NCBI RefSeq assembly: GCF_002900365.1
Contig: NZ_CP025979.1
Span: forward strand, 4,154,001-4,218,000
DNA: 64,000 nucleotides
Direction of reading: 5' to 3'
Source of the DNA: Escherichia marmotae
GTDB lineage: Bacteria > Pseudomonadota > Gammaproteobacteria > Enterobacterales > Enterobacteriaceae
Below are positions 10,110 through 18,591 of this stretch, piece after piece. The notes beneath the pieces are model-generated. The model did no database searches. It was not told where the DNA came from and saw only the letters and a list, made by a program, of their open reading frames with translations. The number at the start of each line of letters is the position of its first letter. Positions within the stretch are counted from its first letter, which is position 1. The position numbers and the translations under genes are program-made.

Positions 10110-11300
10110 TTATTTCACGCGTTCTTGCGCTTCTTTCAGCAGTTGTTCGAGCAGTGCACCAGGTTTGGAATATTTACGGGAAAGGATCATCGCGGCGATG
10201 ATATAGGGTTTCCAACTGGCTTCTTTGTAGGTAGCAATACGGTATTTTTCGAATACGCCTTCCGTGACCTCACCTTCTTTGCAGGATACGCCGCTAATAT
10301 CGGCTGGCAGACAGTGCATATACAGGGCTTCACCGTCGCGGGTGAGTTCCATCATCTCTTCAGTGCAATGCCAGTCTTTATGTTGCGCGTTCTGTGCCAG
10401 GCACTGTTTTTCCAGTGCTTTTAAGCCTTCGTGATCGTTCGCGCGCAGCAGTTCAGTTCGTTCTTCCATCACTTTATAAGGTGCCCATGACTTCGGATAA
10501 ACGATGTCTGCGTCTTTGAATGCTTCTTCCATGCTGGTGACCTGACGGAAGCTACCGCCGGATGCTTTAGCGTTGTTTTTAGCCACTTCAACGACATCCG
10601 GAATCAGGTCATAGCCTTCCGGATGAGCCAGGGTGACATCCATACCGAAGCGAGTCATCAGGCCGATAATGCCTTGCGGTACAGAGAGCGGTTTACCGTA
10701 GCTTGGGGAATACGCCCAGGTCATGGCGATTTTTTTACCTTTCAGGTTTTCCAGTGAACCAAAGTGTTCACGTAACCATGCCAGGTCGGCCATAGACTGA
10801 GTCGGGTGGTCGATATCGCATTGCAGGTTAACTAAAGCCGGACGCTGCGGCAGTACGCCCTGTTTGTAGCCGTCGTCAAGCGCGGCTCCCACTTCACGCA
10901 TATAGGCGTTGCCTGCCCCCAGATACATATCGTCACGAATACCGATAGCATCGGCACAGAAGGAGATCATATTGGCCGTTTCACGAACGGTTTCGCCGTG
11001 CGCAATTTGTGATTTACCTTCATCAAGATCTTGCTGCGCCAGGCCGAGCAGATTAAGCGCGGAAGCATAAGAAAAACGGGTGCGGGTAGAGTTGTCGCGG
11101 AATACGGAAATACCTAATCCACTATTAAAGACTTTGGTCGAGATGTTTTCAGCACGCAGTGCTTTTAACGCTGCGGCAACGTCCAGTACTTGTTTCAGTT
11201 CATCTGGCGTCTGTTCCCACGTTAACAAAAAATCTTTCTCGTGAAGGTGAGAGGTCAGCGAATTGATATCCTTAATCAGCTCATTAACAGTTTTCATCAT
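10110..11300 (-). CDS. ygeW: YgeW, carbamoyltransferase homologue
   Basis: A 396-residue aspartate/ornithine carbamoyltransferase-family protein. The carbamoyl-phosphate loop STRTR is at residues 71-75 (in FRDNSTRTRFS), and MHCLPADI provides the second-substrate segment. No standard carbamoylation activity is firmly known for this subfamily. It heads a probable operon with ygeX, ygeY, hyuA and yqeA. With a carbamate kinase in the same operon, running in reverse to yield carbamoyl phosphate is plausible (inference). The start has two adjacent ATG codons. Confidence 0.93.
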   Translation of the reverse strand: MMKTVNELIKDINSLTSHLHEKDFLLTWEQTPDELKQVLDVAAALKALRAENISTKVFNSGLGISVFRDNSTRTRFSYASALNLLGLAQQDLDEGKSQIAHGETVRETANMISFCADAIGIRDDMYLGAGNAYMREVGAALDDGYKQGVLPQRPALVNLQCDIDHPTQSMADLAWLREHFGSLENLKGKKIAMTWAYSPSYGKPLSVPQGIIGLMTRFGMDVTLAHPEGYDLIPDVVEVAKNNAKASGGSFRQVTSMEEAFKDADIVYPKSWAPYKVMEERTELLRANDHEGLKALEKQCLAQNAQHKDWHCTEEMMELTRDGEALYMHCLPADISGVSCKEGEVTEGVFEKYRIATYKEASWKPYIIAAMILSRKYSKPGALLEQLLKEAQERVK

Positions 11301-11449
11301 AAAGTCCCGATAGTGGAATGACAGGCAAAGTGCTTTATTTCACTGTGACATGCCAATGTGATTGGTGTTTTCATAGCTATACCAGAAACTAACAATAAAC
11401 ATGCCAGAATTATCTGCATGGTTATGAAATGCTAATTTAACGAATAATG

Positions 11450-11465
11450 TGTGGGTTTGATCACA
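11450..11465. promoter_or_regulatory. CRP-like site in the ygeW-ygeV divergent region
   Basis: TGTGG-N6-TCACA at 11450-11465 closely fits the CRP consensus TGTGA-N6-TCACA and also contains TTTGATCACAAA. The 11301-11775 gap between divergent ygeW and ygeV is AT-rich and has no gene I can support. I found no sigma-54 element facing ygeW, so its promoter remains unassigned. Confidence 0.4.
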
Positions 11466-11508
11466 AATTATTGATGTGCTATGGAACATCAAAATATACG
11501 GAAACGAT

Positions 11509-11524
11509 TGGCTTTTTTTATGCA
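11509..11524 (+). promoter_or_regulatory. Weak sigma-54-like element facing ygeV
   Basis: TTGGC-N8-ATGCA contains GG and GC exactly 10 bases apart and a TTGGC half, but the -12 box is ATGC rather than TTGC and most of the spacer is a T run. It is about 250 bp upstream of ygeV. It may be fortuitous. Confidence 0.25.
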
Positions 11525-11775
11525 GTTATTTATTTGCTGCTAAGCATCAGAAATAAGATAAAGAGGCAGGTAAATCGTCGTCAGTTTGATAAATGCACTC
11601 CCGTAATTCTCATATTGATATAGAAATGTGATATCACTTCCATAATTTCATTAGAAAATGATAAAAATCCTATGTTTTTAGCAAAGCTATATTTGTCTGA
11701 GTTAATATCGTCATGACCTGTGAACCATCAACGTCTTCAATGATCGACTTTTAAGTGATTCTGGAAGGTAAAGCT

Positions 11776-13554
11776 ATGGAGCTTGTTTCTACGCAGTCAG
11801 TATTGATGCGAATTCAACCAACAATTCAGCGTTTTGCCAGAATGCTAGCCAGCGTTTTGCAGCTTGAGGTTGAGATCGTTGATGAAAACTTGTGCCGCGT
11901 CGCTGGAACTGGCGCATATGGGAAATTTCTTGGTCGCCAGTTGAGTGGCAACTCGCGCTTGCTCCGCTATGTCCTCGAAACCAAAACCGAAAAGGTTGTG
12001 ACACAATCTCGCTTCGATCCCCTTTGTGAAGGTTGCGACAGTAAAGAGAGTTGTCGTGAAAAGGCATTTCTGGGCACGCCTGTTATTCTACAGGAACGCT
12101 GTGTCGGGGTAATAAGTTTGATTGCTGTTACTCATGAGCAACAAGAACATATCAGTGATAATTTACGCGAATTTTCAGATTACGTTCGCCATATATCGAC
12201 TATTTTTGTTTCAAAGCTTCTGGAAGATCAGGGGCCAGGAGATAATATAAGTAAAATATTCGCTACCATGATTGATAATATGGATCAGGGAGTATTAGTT
12301 ATTGATGAAGACAATCGTGTTCAGTTTGTTAACCAGACTGCATTAAAAACTCTCGGTGTTGCTCAAAATAATATGGTTGGGAAACCTGTTCGTTTCAGGC
12401 CATTAACATTTGAGAGTAATTTTACTCATGGCCATATGCAGCATATCGTTTCGTGGGATGATAAAAGTGAATTGATAATTGGTCAGTTGCATAACATACA
12501 GGGCCGACAGTTATTTTTAATGGCATTTCACCAATCTCATACCAGTTTTTCCGTGGCGAATGCCTCTGATGAACCGCATATTGAACAATTAGTTGGCGAA
12601 TGCCGGGTTATGCGGCAATTAAAACGACTCATTAGCCGCATTGCGCCTAGCCCATCCAGTGTTATGGTCGTTGGTGAAAGTGGCACCGGGAAAGAAGTGG
12701 TGGCTCGCGCAATCCATAAGCTGAGTGGACGGCGGAACAAACCATTTATTGCTATCAACTGTGCGGCGATTCCGGAGCAGCTTCTGGAGAGTGAGCTATT
12801 CGGTTATGTTAAAGGCGCATTTACTGGCGCTTCAGCCAACGGCAAAATAGGGTTGATTCAGGCGGCGAATACAGGCACGTTGTTTCTTGATGAAATTGGC
12901 GATATGCCATTGATGTTGCAGGCTAAATTACTGCGAGCTATTGAGGCGCGTGAAATCCTGCCGATTGGTGCCAGTAGTCCAATACAGGTCGACATCCGCA
13001 TCATTTCTGCAACCAACCAGAATTTAGCCCAGTTCATTGCCGAAGGTAAATTTCGCGAAGATCTCTTCTACCGACTCAATGTCATTCCTTTAACTTTGCC
13101 ACCGCTGCGTGAACGTCAGGAAGATATTGAACTGCTGGTGCATTACTTTTTACATCTACATACCCGTCGTTTGGGATCGGTTTACCCAGGTATTGCTCCC
13201 GATGTTGTGGAGTTACTGCGTAAGCATTATTGGCCAGGGAACCTGCGAGAGTTAAGCAATCTGATGGAATATCTGGTCAACGTTGTTCCTTCTGGTGAAG
13301 TCATTGACAGCACGCTTTTGCCACCCAATCTGGTAAATAACGGTGCGATGGAGCAAAGTGAGATGCCAGAAGCTTGCGAGGCACATTTGGCACTTGATGA
13401 TACTGGCGGCACGGCGCTGGAGGAGATGGAAAAACAGATGATACGCGAGGCGCTTTCACGTCATAACAGCAAGAAGCAAGTCGCTGATGAACTGGGTATC
13501 GGCATTGCTACCCTCTATCGTAAGATTAAAAAATATGAGTTGTTAAGCGTGTAA
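11776..13554 (+). CDS. ygeV: YgeV, sigma-54-dependent transcriptional activator
   Basis: 592 residues from the ATG at 11776, which has GGAAGGT seven bases upstream and is preferred over a GTG at 11755. A GAF-like sensor region with cysteines CEGCDSKESC comes first, then a PAS-like segment (about 165-260). The AAA+ domain follows, with Walker A GESGTGKE at 300-307 and the sigma-54 contact loop GAFTGA at 347-352. A Fis-type HTH lies at the C-terminus (KKQVADELGIGIATLYRKI). It lies between the ygeW and xdh operons, and sigma-54-like promoters precede xdhA and ygfK, so these are its probable targets. The cysteine cluster could bind metal or an FeS centre, which is speculation. Confidence 0.95.
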   Translation: MELVSTQSVLMRIQPTIQRFARMLASVLQLEVEIVDENLCRVAGTGAYGKFLGRQLSGNSRLLRYVLETKTEKVVTQSRFDPLCEGCDSKESCREKAFLGTPVILQERCVGVISLIAVTHEQQEHISDNLREFSDYVRHISTIFVSKLLEDQGPGDNISKIFATMIDNMDQGVLVIDEDNRVQFVNQTALKTLGVAQNNMVGKPVRFRPLTFESNFTHGHMQHIVSWDDKSELIIGQLHNIQGRQLFLMAFHQSHTSFSVANASDEPHIEQLVGECRVMRQLKRLISRIAPSPSSVMVVGESGTGKEVVARAIHKLSGRRNKPFIAINCAAIPEQLLESELFGYVKGAFTGASANGKIGLIQAANTGTLFLDEIGDMPLMLQAKLLRAIEAREILPIGASSPIQVDIRIISATNQNLAQFIAEGKFREDLFYRLNVIPLTLPPLRERQEDIELLVHYFLHLHTRRLGSVYPGIAPDVVELLRKHYWPGNLRELSNLMEYLVNVVPSGEVIDSTLLPPNLVNNGAMEQSEMPEACEAHLALDDTGGTALEEMEKQMIREALSRHNSKKQVADELGIGIATLYRKIKKYELLSV

Positions 13555-13561
13555 CCACGGT

Positions 13562-13589
13562 AAATCCGGCCTGAATTCAGGCCGGATTT
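13562..13589. terminator. Bidirectional terminator between ygeV and xdhC
   Basis: A perfect inverted repeat AAATCCGGCCTGAA/TTCAGGCCGGATTT lies between the convergent ends of ygeV (13554) and xdhC (13594). It is followed by CGTTTT on the plus strand, and A/T runs occur on both sides, so it can act for both transcripts. Confidence 0.85.
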
Positions 13590-13593
13590 CGTT

Positions 13594-14073
13594 TTACTTC
13601 GTTTCTTCGCAGTCCAGTACTGTATTCACAATCATCTGATAACCGGTGCAGCGACAGAGATTTCCCGCCAGGCCACGACGAATCTCCGTAATGGTTAATG
13701 GTTTCTCTCGTGGTTTCGCCAGCATTGCCGTGGTGGCCATAATCAACCCTGGCGTACAAAAGCCACACTGCACTGCGCCGGATTTCGCATAAGCCTGTTG
13801 AACATGAGAAAGTTTGCCACCTTTTGCTTCGCCTTCCAGCGTGCGGATCTCTTTTCCTTCAGCCCATGCGGCCAGGTATAAACAACTGTCGGTTGCCGTT
13901 CCGTCAACCAGTACTGTACAGGCACCGCATTCGCCAACGCAGCAACCTTGCTTGACACTAAGCAGTCCTTGTTCGCGGAGCATCTCCGAAAGTGGCATTC
14001 CTGGTGCGGCGTGAAGCTGAAAAGGCATACCGTTAATGACACATTCAATGGTAATACTTTTGCTGTGATTCAT
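13594..14073 (-). CDS. xdhC: XdhC, 2Fe-2S subunit of xanthine dehydrogenase-type hydroxylase
   Basis: A 159-residue small subunit. The plant-type ferredoxin cluster ligands [15 protein letters not shown] (about 41-55) are followed by the alpha-helical cluster motifs CGFCTPGLI and CRCTGYQ. It transfers electrons from the molybdenum subunit XdhA to the FAD subunit XdhB. Its start overlaps the xdhB end by 4 bp (ATGA), so the two are translationally coupled. Despite its name it is the iron-sulfur subunit, not the XdhC-type insertion chaperone, whose counterpart here is YqeB. Confidence 0.95.
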   Translation of the reverse strand: MNHSKSITIECVINGMPFQLHAAPGMPLSEMLREQGLLSVKQGCCVGECGACTVLVDGTATDSCLYLAAWAEGKEIRTLEGEAKGGKLSHVQQAYAKSGAVQCGFCTPGLIMATTAMLAKPREKPLTITEIRRGLAGNLCRCTGYQMIVNTVLDCEETK

Positions 14074-14948
14074 TGCAATGTTCCCCCCGCCGCGGCGACG
14101 GCTTCGCTAATGACTTTTTTGGTCATCGTCTGGATGAGATGCAGACGAAACTCTTTACTTGCACGCCAGGAAGAACGCGGGGCGACATCCTGTAGGACTG
14201 ATTCGCTAATAGCTTCCAGCGTTTGCTGAGTTAATGGCGCGTTTTGTGCAGCCTGTTCAGCATGTTGGCAGCGAATCGGCGTTGGTGCGGCAACACCAAA
14301 TGCCAGGCGTAATTCACTGAAATTGCCGTTGTCCAGGCGGCAATGAGCAGCGCAACCGATGGTTGAAATATCCATCGCGTCGCGCATGGCATATTTAAAA
14401 TGCGCGCTACCTGCATGTTCTTTCGGCTGCGGTGGGAAATGAAATGCGACAAGGATTTCATCATGCTCAAGGGAAACCTTGCCCGGCCCGGTATGAAAGC
14501 CGTTAATCGGGACGAAGCGAACACCGCGCGGGGAGTGGATCTCCAACTTCGCGTCATATATCAGTGTTGGCGTGGCTGAGTCTGCGCTGGTGGCACCGTT
14601 GCAAATATTTCCACCGTAGGTCGCGACGTTACGGATCTGCGGCCCGGCAATTGACGAAGCCGCAGCACATAACGCCGGGAGATGACGCTGGGTTAATAGA
14701 TTTTCAATTAACTGGGTAAAGGTTGTCGCGGAACCGATTCGTAGCGCGCCATCTTCCGCCAGCGTAATCCCCCGAAGATCTGCCAGATTGTGGATATCAA
14801 CAATATGACGGTAACGGTCATTGTGATGGTGGAGCTGAATCAGCACGTCAGTGCCACCGGCGAGCAGTTTGGCCTGCGGATTGTGAGTCAGCAGGTTGAT
14901 GGCATCGGCAAGGGTGGTTGCGCGATGGTAAGATGCAAAATCAAACAT
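14070..14948 (-). CDS. xdhB: XdhB, FAD-binding subunit of xanthine dehydrogenase-type hydroxylase
   Basis: A 292-residue subunit of the CoxM/FAD family. [13 protein letters not shown] near the N-terminus (about 30-42) and [14 protein letters not shown] (about 103-116) are the two FAD-binding glycine motifs. It receives electrons from XdhC, and its terminal acceptor is not apparent from sequence. Ten bp separate it from xdhA, placing it second in an xdhA-xdhB-xdhC operon. Confidence 0.95.
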   Translation of the reverse strand: MFDFASYHRATTLADAINLLTHNPQAKLLAGGTDVLIQLHHHNDRYRHIVDIHNLADLRGITLAEDGALRIGSATTFTQLIENLLTQRHLPALCAAASSIAGPQIRNVATYGGNICNGATSADSATPTLIYDAKLEIHSPRGVRFVPINGFHTGPGKVSLEHDEILVAFHFPPQPKEHAGSAHFKYAMRDAMDISTIGCAAHCRLDNGNFSELRLAFGVAAPTPIRCQHAEQAAQNAPLTQQTLEAISESVLQDVAPRSSWRASKEFRLHLIQTMTKKVISEAVAAAGGTLQ

Positions 14949-14958
14949 GATGTTATCC

Positions 14959-17256
14959 TCAAATCAATCCTGCCAGATGGAACTCTTCGTATAACCGTTT
15001 TGGCGTCAGCGGCAGGGTATTGATTGCAACACCGGTAGCCATTTTCACCGCGTTACGAATCGCAGCGGCGACAGGAATTATTGGCGGCTCACCCAGTGAC
15101 TTATGTCCGTATGCGGATTGTGGTTCATTGATTTCGACAAACGCGCTTTCCAGTTGTGGCAGATCCGGCATGGTCGGCATTTTGTAATCCAGCAGATTGG
15201 GGTTACGTACCACACCACTTTTCGCATCGATAATCATCTCTTCAAATAACGCCCAGCCAATGCCCATTCCCATTCCGCCGTGAACCTGACCTTCAGCCAG
15301 CAGCGGGTTAAGAATATGGCCCGAATCATGGACGTTGAGGATGCGATTGATGGTCACTTTACACAGCGCAATATCAACCGTCAGATCAACAAAAGTACAG
15401 CCAAATGCCGGTGGGTTAGTGGTGGTTTTGATCGAGCTTTCAGCAGAAAGTTGCCCGCCGCGCTCAGGATGATAAAAAGCATCCATCGCCAGATCTTTTA
15501 ACGACAGCAATGGCTCTTCCGGCCTTTTAACCAGCGCGATATGGCCTTTTATCAGTGTCAGATTCATCGCTGACTGATGTAGCATTACAGCGGCATGAGC
15601 GATGATTTTCTCTTTCAATAGCAATGCAGCACTGCGTAACGCAGGCGCGGCAACATAGCTCTGGCGTGAAGCAAACGCACCTGGATCGAATGGCGTAATA
15701 TCGGTATCTTGTGTCGAAATCACGCGGACATCGCTGACCGGAACCCCCACGGTTTCAGCCACCATTTGCGAGAACACAGTGTCGGCACCCTGACCGATTT
15801 CCGTAGCGCCGCTTTGCACGTTGATAGTTCCATCCTGATTCATCAACAAGCGTGCGCCCGCGATTTCTACACCAACAGGCCAGGTGTTAGAGGTGTAGCT
15901 AAAACAGGCAACGCCAACGCCGCGGCGCAAATTGCCTTGCAGGTTCTGGCACTCTGCACGTCGTTTTTCCCATTCAAAGATTTCCCGCCCTTTTTCCAGA
16001 CACTCAGGTAATCCGGCACTGTAAATGCGTTTTCCAGTGAGTGGATTTGCATCGCCTTCACGGGCGGCATTACGTAAACGAATTTCTACCGGGTCAAGAT
16101 CTAACGCGGTAGCGGCGTCATCCAGCATTGATTCGACGGCAAAAACGACTTGCGGTGCGCCATAACCACGCATTGCGCCAGCCGAGGGTAGATTGGTATA
16201 GCAGGTCTTTGAGCTGTAAGCGTAGGCGCAACGAGGATAAAGATACGCCACTTTGTTACCACCTGCGGAAGCAATGGAATGGCCGTGAGAGGCATAAGCA
16301 CCCGTGTTGGACAGAACATCCAGACTATAGCCTTTCAGCGTACCATCGTGGTTAACCCCCATTTTCCCGTCAATGGTAAAAGCGTGGCGGGTACGGGTCG
16401 CCAGGAAACACTCTTCACGACTAAGGGAAACTTTCACCGGAATACCGCCGAGCTTGCTGGTCAGGAATGCCGCCATTGGCTCCTCCAGCACATCTTGTTT
16501 ATTACCAAAACCTCCACCGACAAACGGTTTGATTACCCGCACGCATGACCAGGGAATATCCAACGCCTGACCGACAACGCGGCGAACAATGTGCGGGATC
16601 TGCGTACTGGAGACGATGGTAATTCGCGCGTCATCCTCCATCCACGCCAGCGATGTCACACTTTCCATGTGGCAATGTTGAATGACGGGGGTCTGATAGT
16701 GTCCCTGCACCCGGTAATCGGCGGCATCGATTGTTTGCTGGACATTGCCCGTAGACATCGTGCTTTGCTTAAGCAAATTACCGCGGCTGTGAATTTTAGC
16801 GGCGTCTTCTGCAAGTGCCGCTTCTGGTGTGGTGATAACGGGTAATTCTTGCCACTCAATACTGACTAATTGCGCTGCTTTTTCTGCTGTGAGTTCATCT
16901 CGGGCCACGACGATGGCAACGGCATCACCATGATGGCGAACATGGCGAGTTAACAGTGCGCGATCGGCGGTATCGCGTTTATTTTCGTCAAGTGTCCAGG
17001 CATGCCCTGCCGTGGCGAATGGGATATCCGGTACATCTTCCCAGGTAAAAATAGCCAGTACGCCAGGCAGACTTCTGGCTTGTTCATCATTAATACTTAC
17101 GGCATAACCATGTGCGATAGGACTACGTACATATTTCGCGTAACACATGCCCGCCATAACATAATCGTCAGTATATCGTGCCCGCCCGGTAACCTTAGCA
17201 ATGGCATCTACGCGCATACATGATTCACCTGTAGCGGTTGCTTCCCGCGCTTCCAT
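14959..17256 (-). CDS. xdhA: XdhA, molybdenum-binding subunit of xanthine dehydrogenase-type hydroxylase
   Basis: 765 residues from the ATG at 17254-17256, which has AAGGGG six bases upstream; the shorter 752-residue form I remember starts at 17217. The family core RVDAIAKVTGRARYTDD follows the extra N-terminal residues. FVGGGFGNKQD, AMRGYGAPQ, EIGQGADT and SLGEPP are molybdopterin and substrate motifs; SLGEPP carries the conserved catalytic glutamate region. It hydroxylates a purine using water-derived oxygen. It is first in xdhABC, and a sigma-54 promoter lies about 56 bp upstream of the longer start. Confidence 0.95.
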   Translation of the reverse strand: MEAREATATGESCMRVDAIAKVTGRARYTDDYVMAGMCYAKYVRSPIAHGYAVSINDEQARSLPGVLAIFTWEDVPDIPFATAGHAWTLDENKRDTADRALLTRHVRHHGDAVAIVVARDELTAEKAAQLVSIEWQELPVITTPEAALAEDAAKIHSRGNLLKQSTMSTGNVQQTIDAADYRVQGHYQTPVIQHCHMESVTSLAWMEDDARITIVSSTQIPHIVRRVVGQALDIPWSCVRVIKPFVGGGFGNKQDVLEEPMAAFLTSKLGGIPVKVSLSREECFLATRTRHAFTIDGKMGVNHDGTLKGYSLDVLSNTGAYASHGHSIASAGGNKVAYLYPRCAYAYSSKTCYTNLPSAGAMRGYGAPQVVFAVESMLDDAATALDLDPVEIRLRNAAREGDANPLTGKRIYSAGLPECLEKGREIFEWEKRRAECQNLQGNLRRGVGVACFSYTSNTWPVGVEIAGARLLMNQDGTINVQSGATEIGQGADTVFSQMVAETVGVPVSDVRVISTQDTDITPFDPGAFASRQSYVAAPALRSAALLLKEKIIAHAAVMLHQSAMNLTLIKGHIALVKRPEEPLLSLKDLAMDAFYHPERGGQLSAESSIKTTTNPPAFGCTFVDLTVDIALCKVTINRILNVHDSGHILNPLLAEGQVHGGMGMGIGWALFEEMIIDAKSGVVRNPNLLDYKMPTMPDLPQLESAFVEINEPQSAYGHKSLGEPPIIPVAAAIRNAVKMATGVAINTLPLTPKRLYEEFHLAGLI

Positions 17257-17311
17257 AGAAATCCCCTTGATTTGAACATTTGGTTCTTATGGCAATGATT
17301 TAGTCTTTGAA

Positions 17312-17327
17312 GGCAAGAATTACGCCA
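17312..17327 (-). promoter_or_regulatory. Sigma-54 (-24/-12) promoter for xdhABC
   Basis: The minus-strand sequence is TGGCGTAATTCTTGCC. It matches TGGCAC-N5-TTGCW with perfect GG-N10-GC geometry. Transcription would start near 17300, giving a leader of about 45 nt before the 17256 ATG. The rest of the xdhA-ygeR gap (17257-17644) is AT-rich and would accommodate upstream activator sites; none is clear. Confidence 0.8.
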
Positions 17328-17644
17328 GAAACGACTATAAGCATGAGGGGAGGGGGGAAGTGTGATGTTGTTAATAAAACGCCAGGGATGATGTGGTTTT
17401 TATCAGCAAAGCAAGAGAGTGCTGTGTATCAATATGAGTGTGATAAAAATCATTGTGATAAATGAATATTAGGAGGCAGTCAGGATGCTTTCTTTTTCGT
17501 TATGATGTACTAATGGTGGTTATCCTATCCTAATAGATTCATTAACAATTCTTGATTTGTACATCCATTTTCCGAGCAATGGATTGGGTATCTGACAAGT
17601 GACTGCTATGATATAGCGTCTTGTTTTTTGAGCGAGGAAAGATT

Positions 17645-18400
17645 TTGAGCGCAGGACGCCCGAATAAAAAAATGCTGGGTATCGTGATGCTGTTATCGGC
17701 TGGACTGCTTCTGGCGGGCTGTTCGGGTAGCAAATCATCAGACACAGGAACGTATTCCGGCTCCGTTTACACCGTGAAACGGGGGGATACGCTTTATCGT
17801 ATTTCACGCACCACGGGAACAAGCGTAAAAGAACTTGCCCGACTCAACGGCATTTCTCCCCCCTATACCATCGAAGTAGGCCAAAAGTTGAAACTTGGTG
17901 GGGCAAAAAGCAACCGCAGTTCGCGGAAATATACCGCCAAATCAACGACGAAAACAGCGTCAGTAACGCCGCCGCCAGTGGTTCCGAAATCTTCATGGCC
18001 ACCTGTTGGACAACGTTGCTGGTTATGGCCAACGAGTGGAAAAGTTATCATGCCTTACTCAATGGCAGATGGCGGCAATAAAGGGATTGATATTGCTGCA
18101 GCGCGCGGGACGCCAATATACGCAGCCGGTGCCGGTAAGGTGGTGTATGTCGGTAACCAATTACGCGGCTACGGTAATCTCATCATGATTAAACACAGTG
18201 AAGATTACATCACAGCCTACGCTCATAACGACACGATGCTGGTAAACAATGGGCAAAGCGTTAAGGCTGGGCAAAAGATAGCGACGATGGGCAGTACTGA
18301 TGCAGAATCCGTGCGGTTACATTTCCAGATTCGTTACCGTGCTACGGCAATTGATCCTTTGCGCTACTTGCCGCCACAGGGCAGCAAACCAAAGTGTTGA
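17645..18400 (+). CDS. ygeR: YgeR (ActS), LysM/LytM lipoprotein amidase activator
   Basis: 251 residues from a TTG start, preceded by AGGAAAG at good spacing. A lipoprotein signal peptide ends in the lipobox LLAGC (LLLAGCSGS). A LysM domain (YTVKRGDTLYRISR) follows, then a threonine- and serine-rich linker. The C-terminal LytM/M23 domain (about 125-245) has GIDIAAARGTPI and RLHFQIR; its HxxxD and HxH zinc positions look degenerate, consistent with an activator rather than an enzyme. It is known to activate septal amidases such as AmiC. It lies just upstream of glyU. Confidence 0.92.
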   Translation: MSAGRPNKKMLGIVMLLSAGLLLAGCSGSKSSDTGTYSGSVYTVKRGDTLYRISRTTGTSVKELARLNGISPPYTIEVGQKLKLGGAKSNRSSRKYTAKSTTKTASVTPPPVVPKSSWPPVGQRCWLWPTSGKVIMPYSMADGGNKGIDIAAARGTPIYAAGAGKVVYVGNQLRGYGNLIMIKHSEDYITAYAHNDTMLVNNGQSVKAGQKIATMGSTDAESVRLHFQIRYRATAIDPLRYLPPQGSKPKC

Positions 18401-18433
18401 TGGTGAATTAATCAGCAGTCAGTAGCAAGACAC

Positions 18434-18461
18434 TTGCTAAGAAGAGCGTAAGGTTTATAAT
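18434..18461 (+). promoter_or_regulatory. Sigma-70 promoter of glyU
   Basis: TTGCTA and a perfect TATAAT are separated by 16 bp. The tRNA 5' end is 18 bp beyond the -10 box, allowing a short leader. Confidence 0.75.
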
Positions 18462-18478
18462 GCCTTACGCATCTCAAA

Positions 18479-18552
18479 GCGGGCGTAGTTCAATGGTAGA
18501 ACGAGAGCTTCCCAAGCTCTATACGAGGGTTCGATTCCCTTCGCCCGCTCCA
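18479..18552 (+). tRNA. glyU: tRNA-Gly (CCC anticodon)
   Basis: 74 nt including encoded CCA. The acceptor stem GCGGGCG pairs with CGCCCGC, the anticodon CCC is at 18511-18513, and the T-loop GGTTCGATTCC is canonical. This locus is the known insertion point of the ETT2 island, whose remnant lies immediately downstream. Confidence 0.97.
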
Positions 18553-18591
18553 GTTTTTTTACGCCCTCATATACTATTTCTTTATAACGCA

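Noticed and set aside
12537..12758. Long antisense frames within core genes (for example inside ygeV, aas, ptsP, recC)
   Set aside because: They follow codon bias of the real gene on the other strand and carry no recognisable motif or ribosome-binding site.
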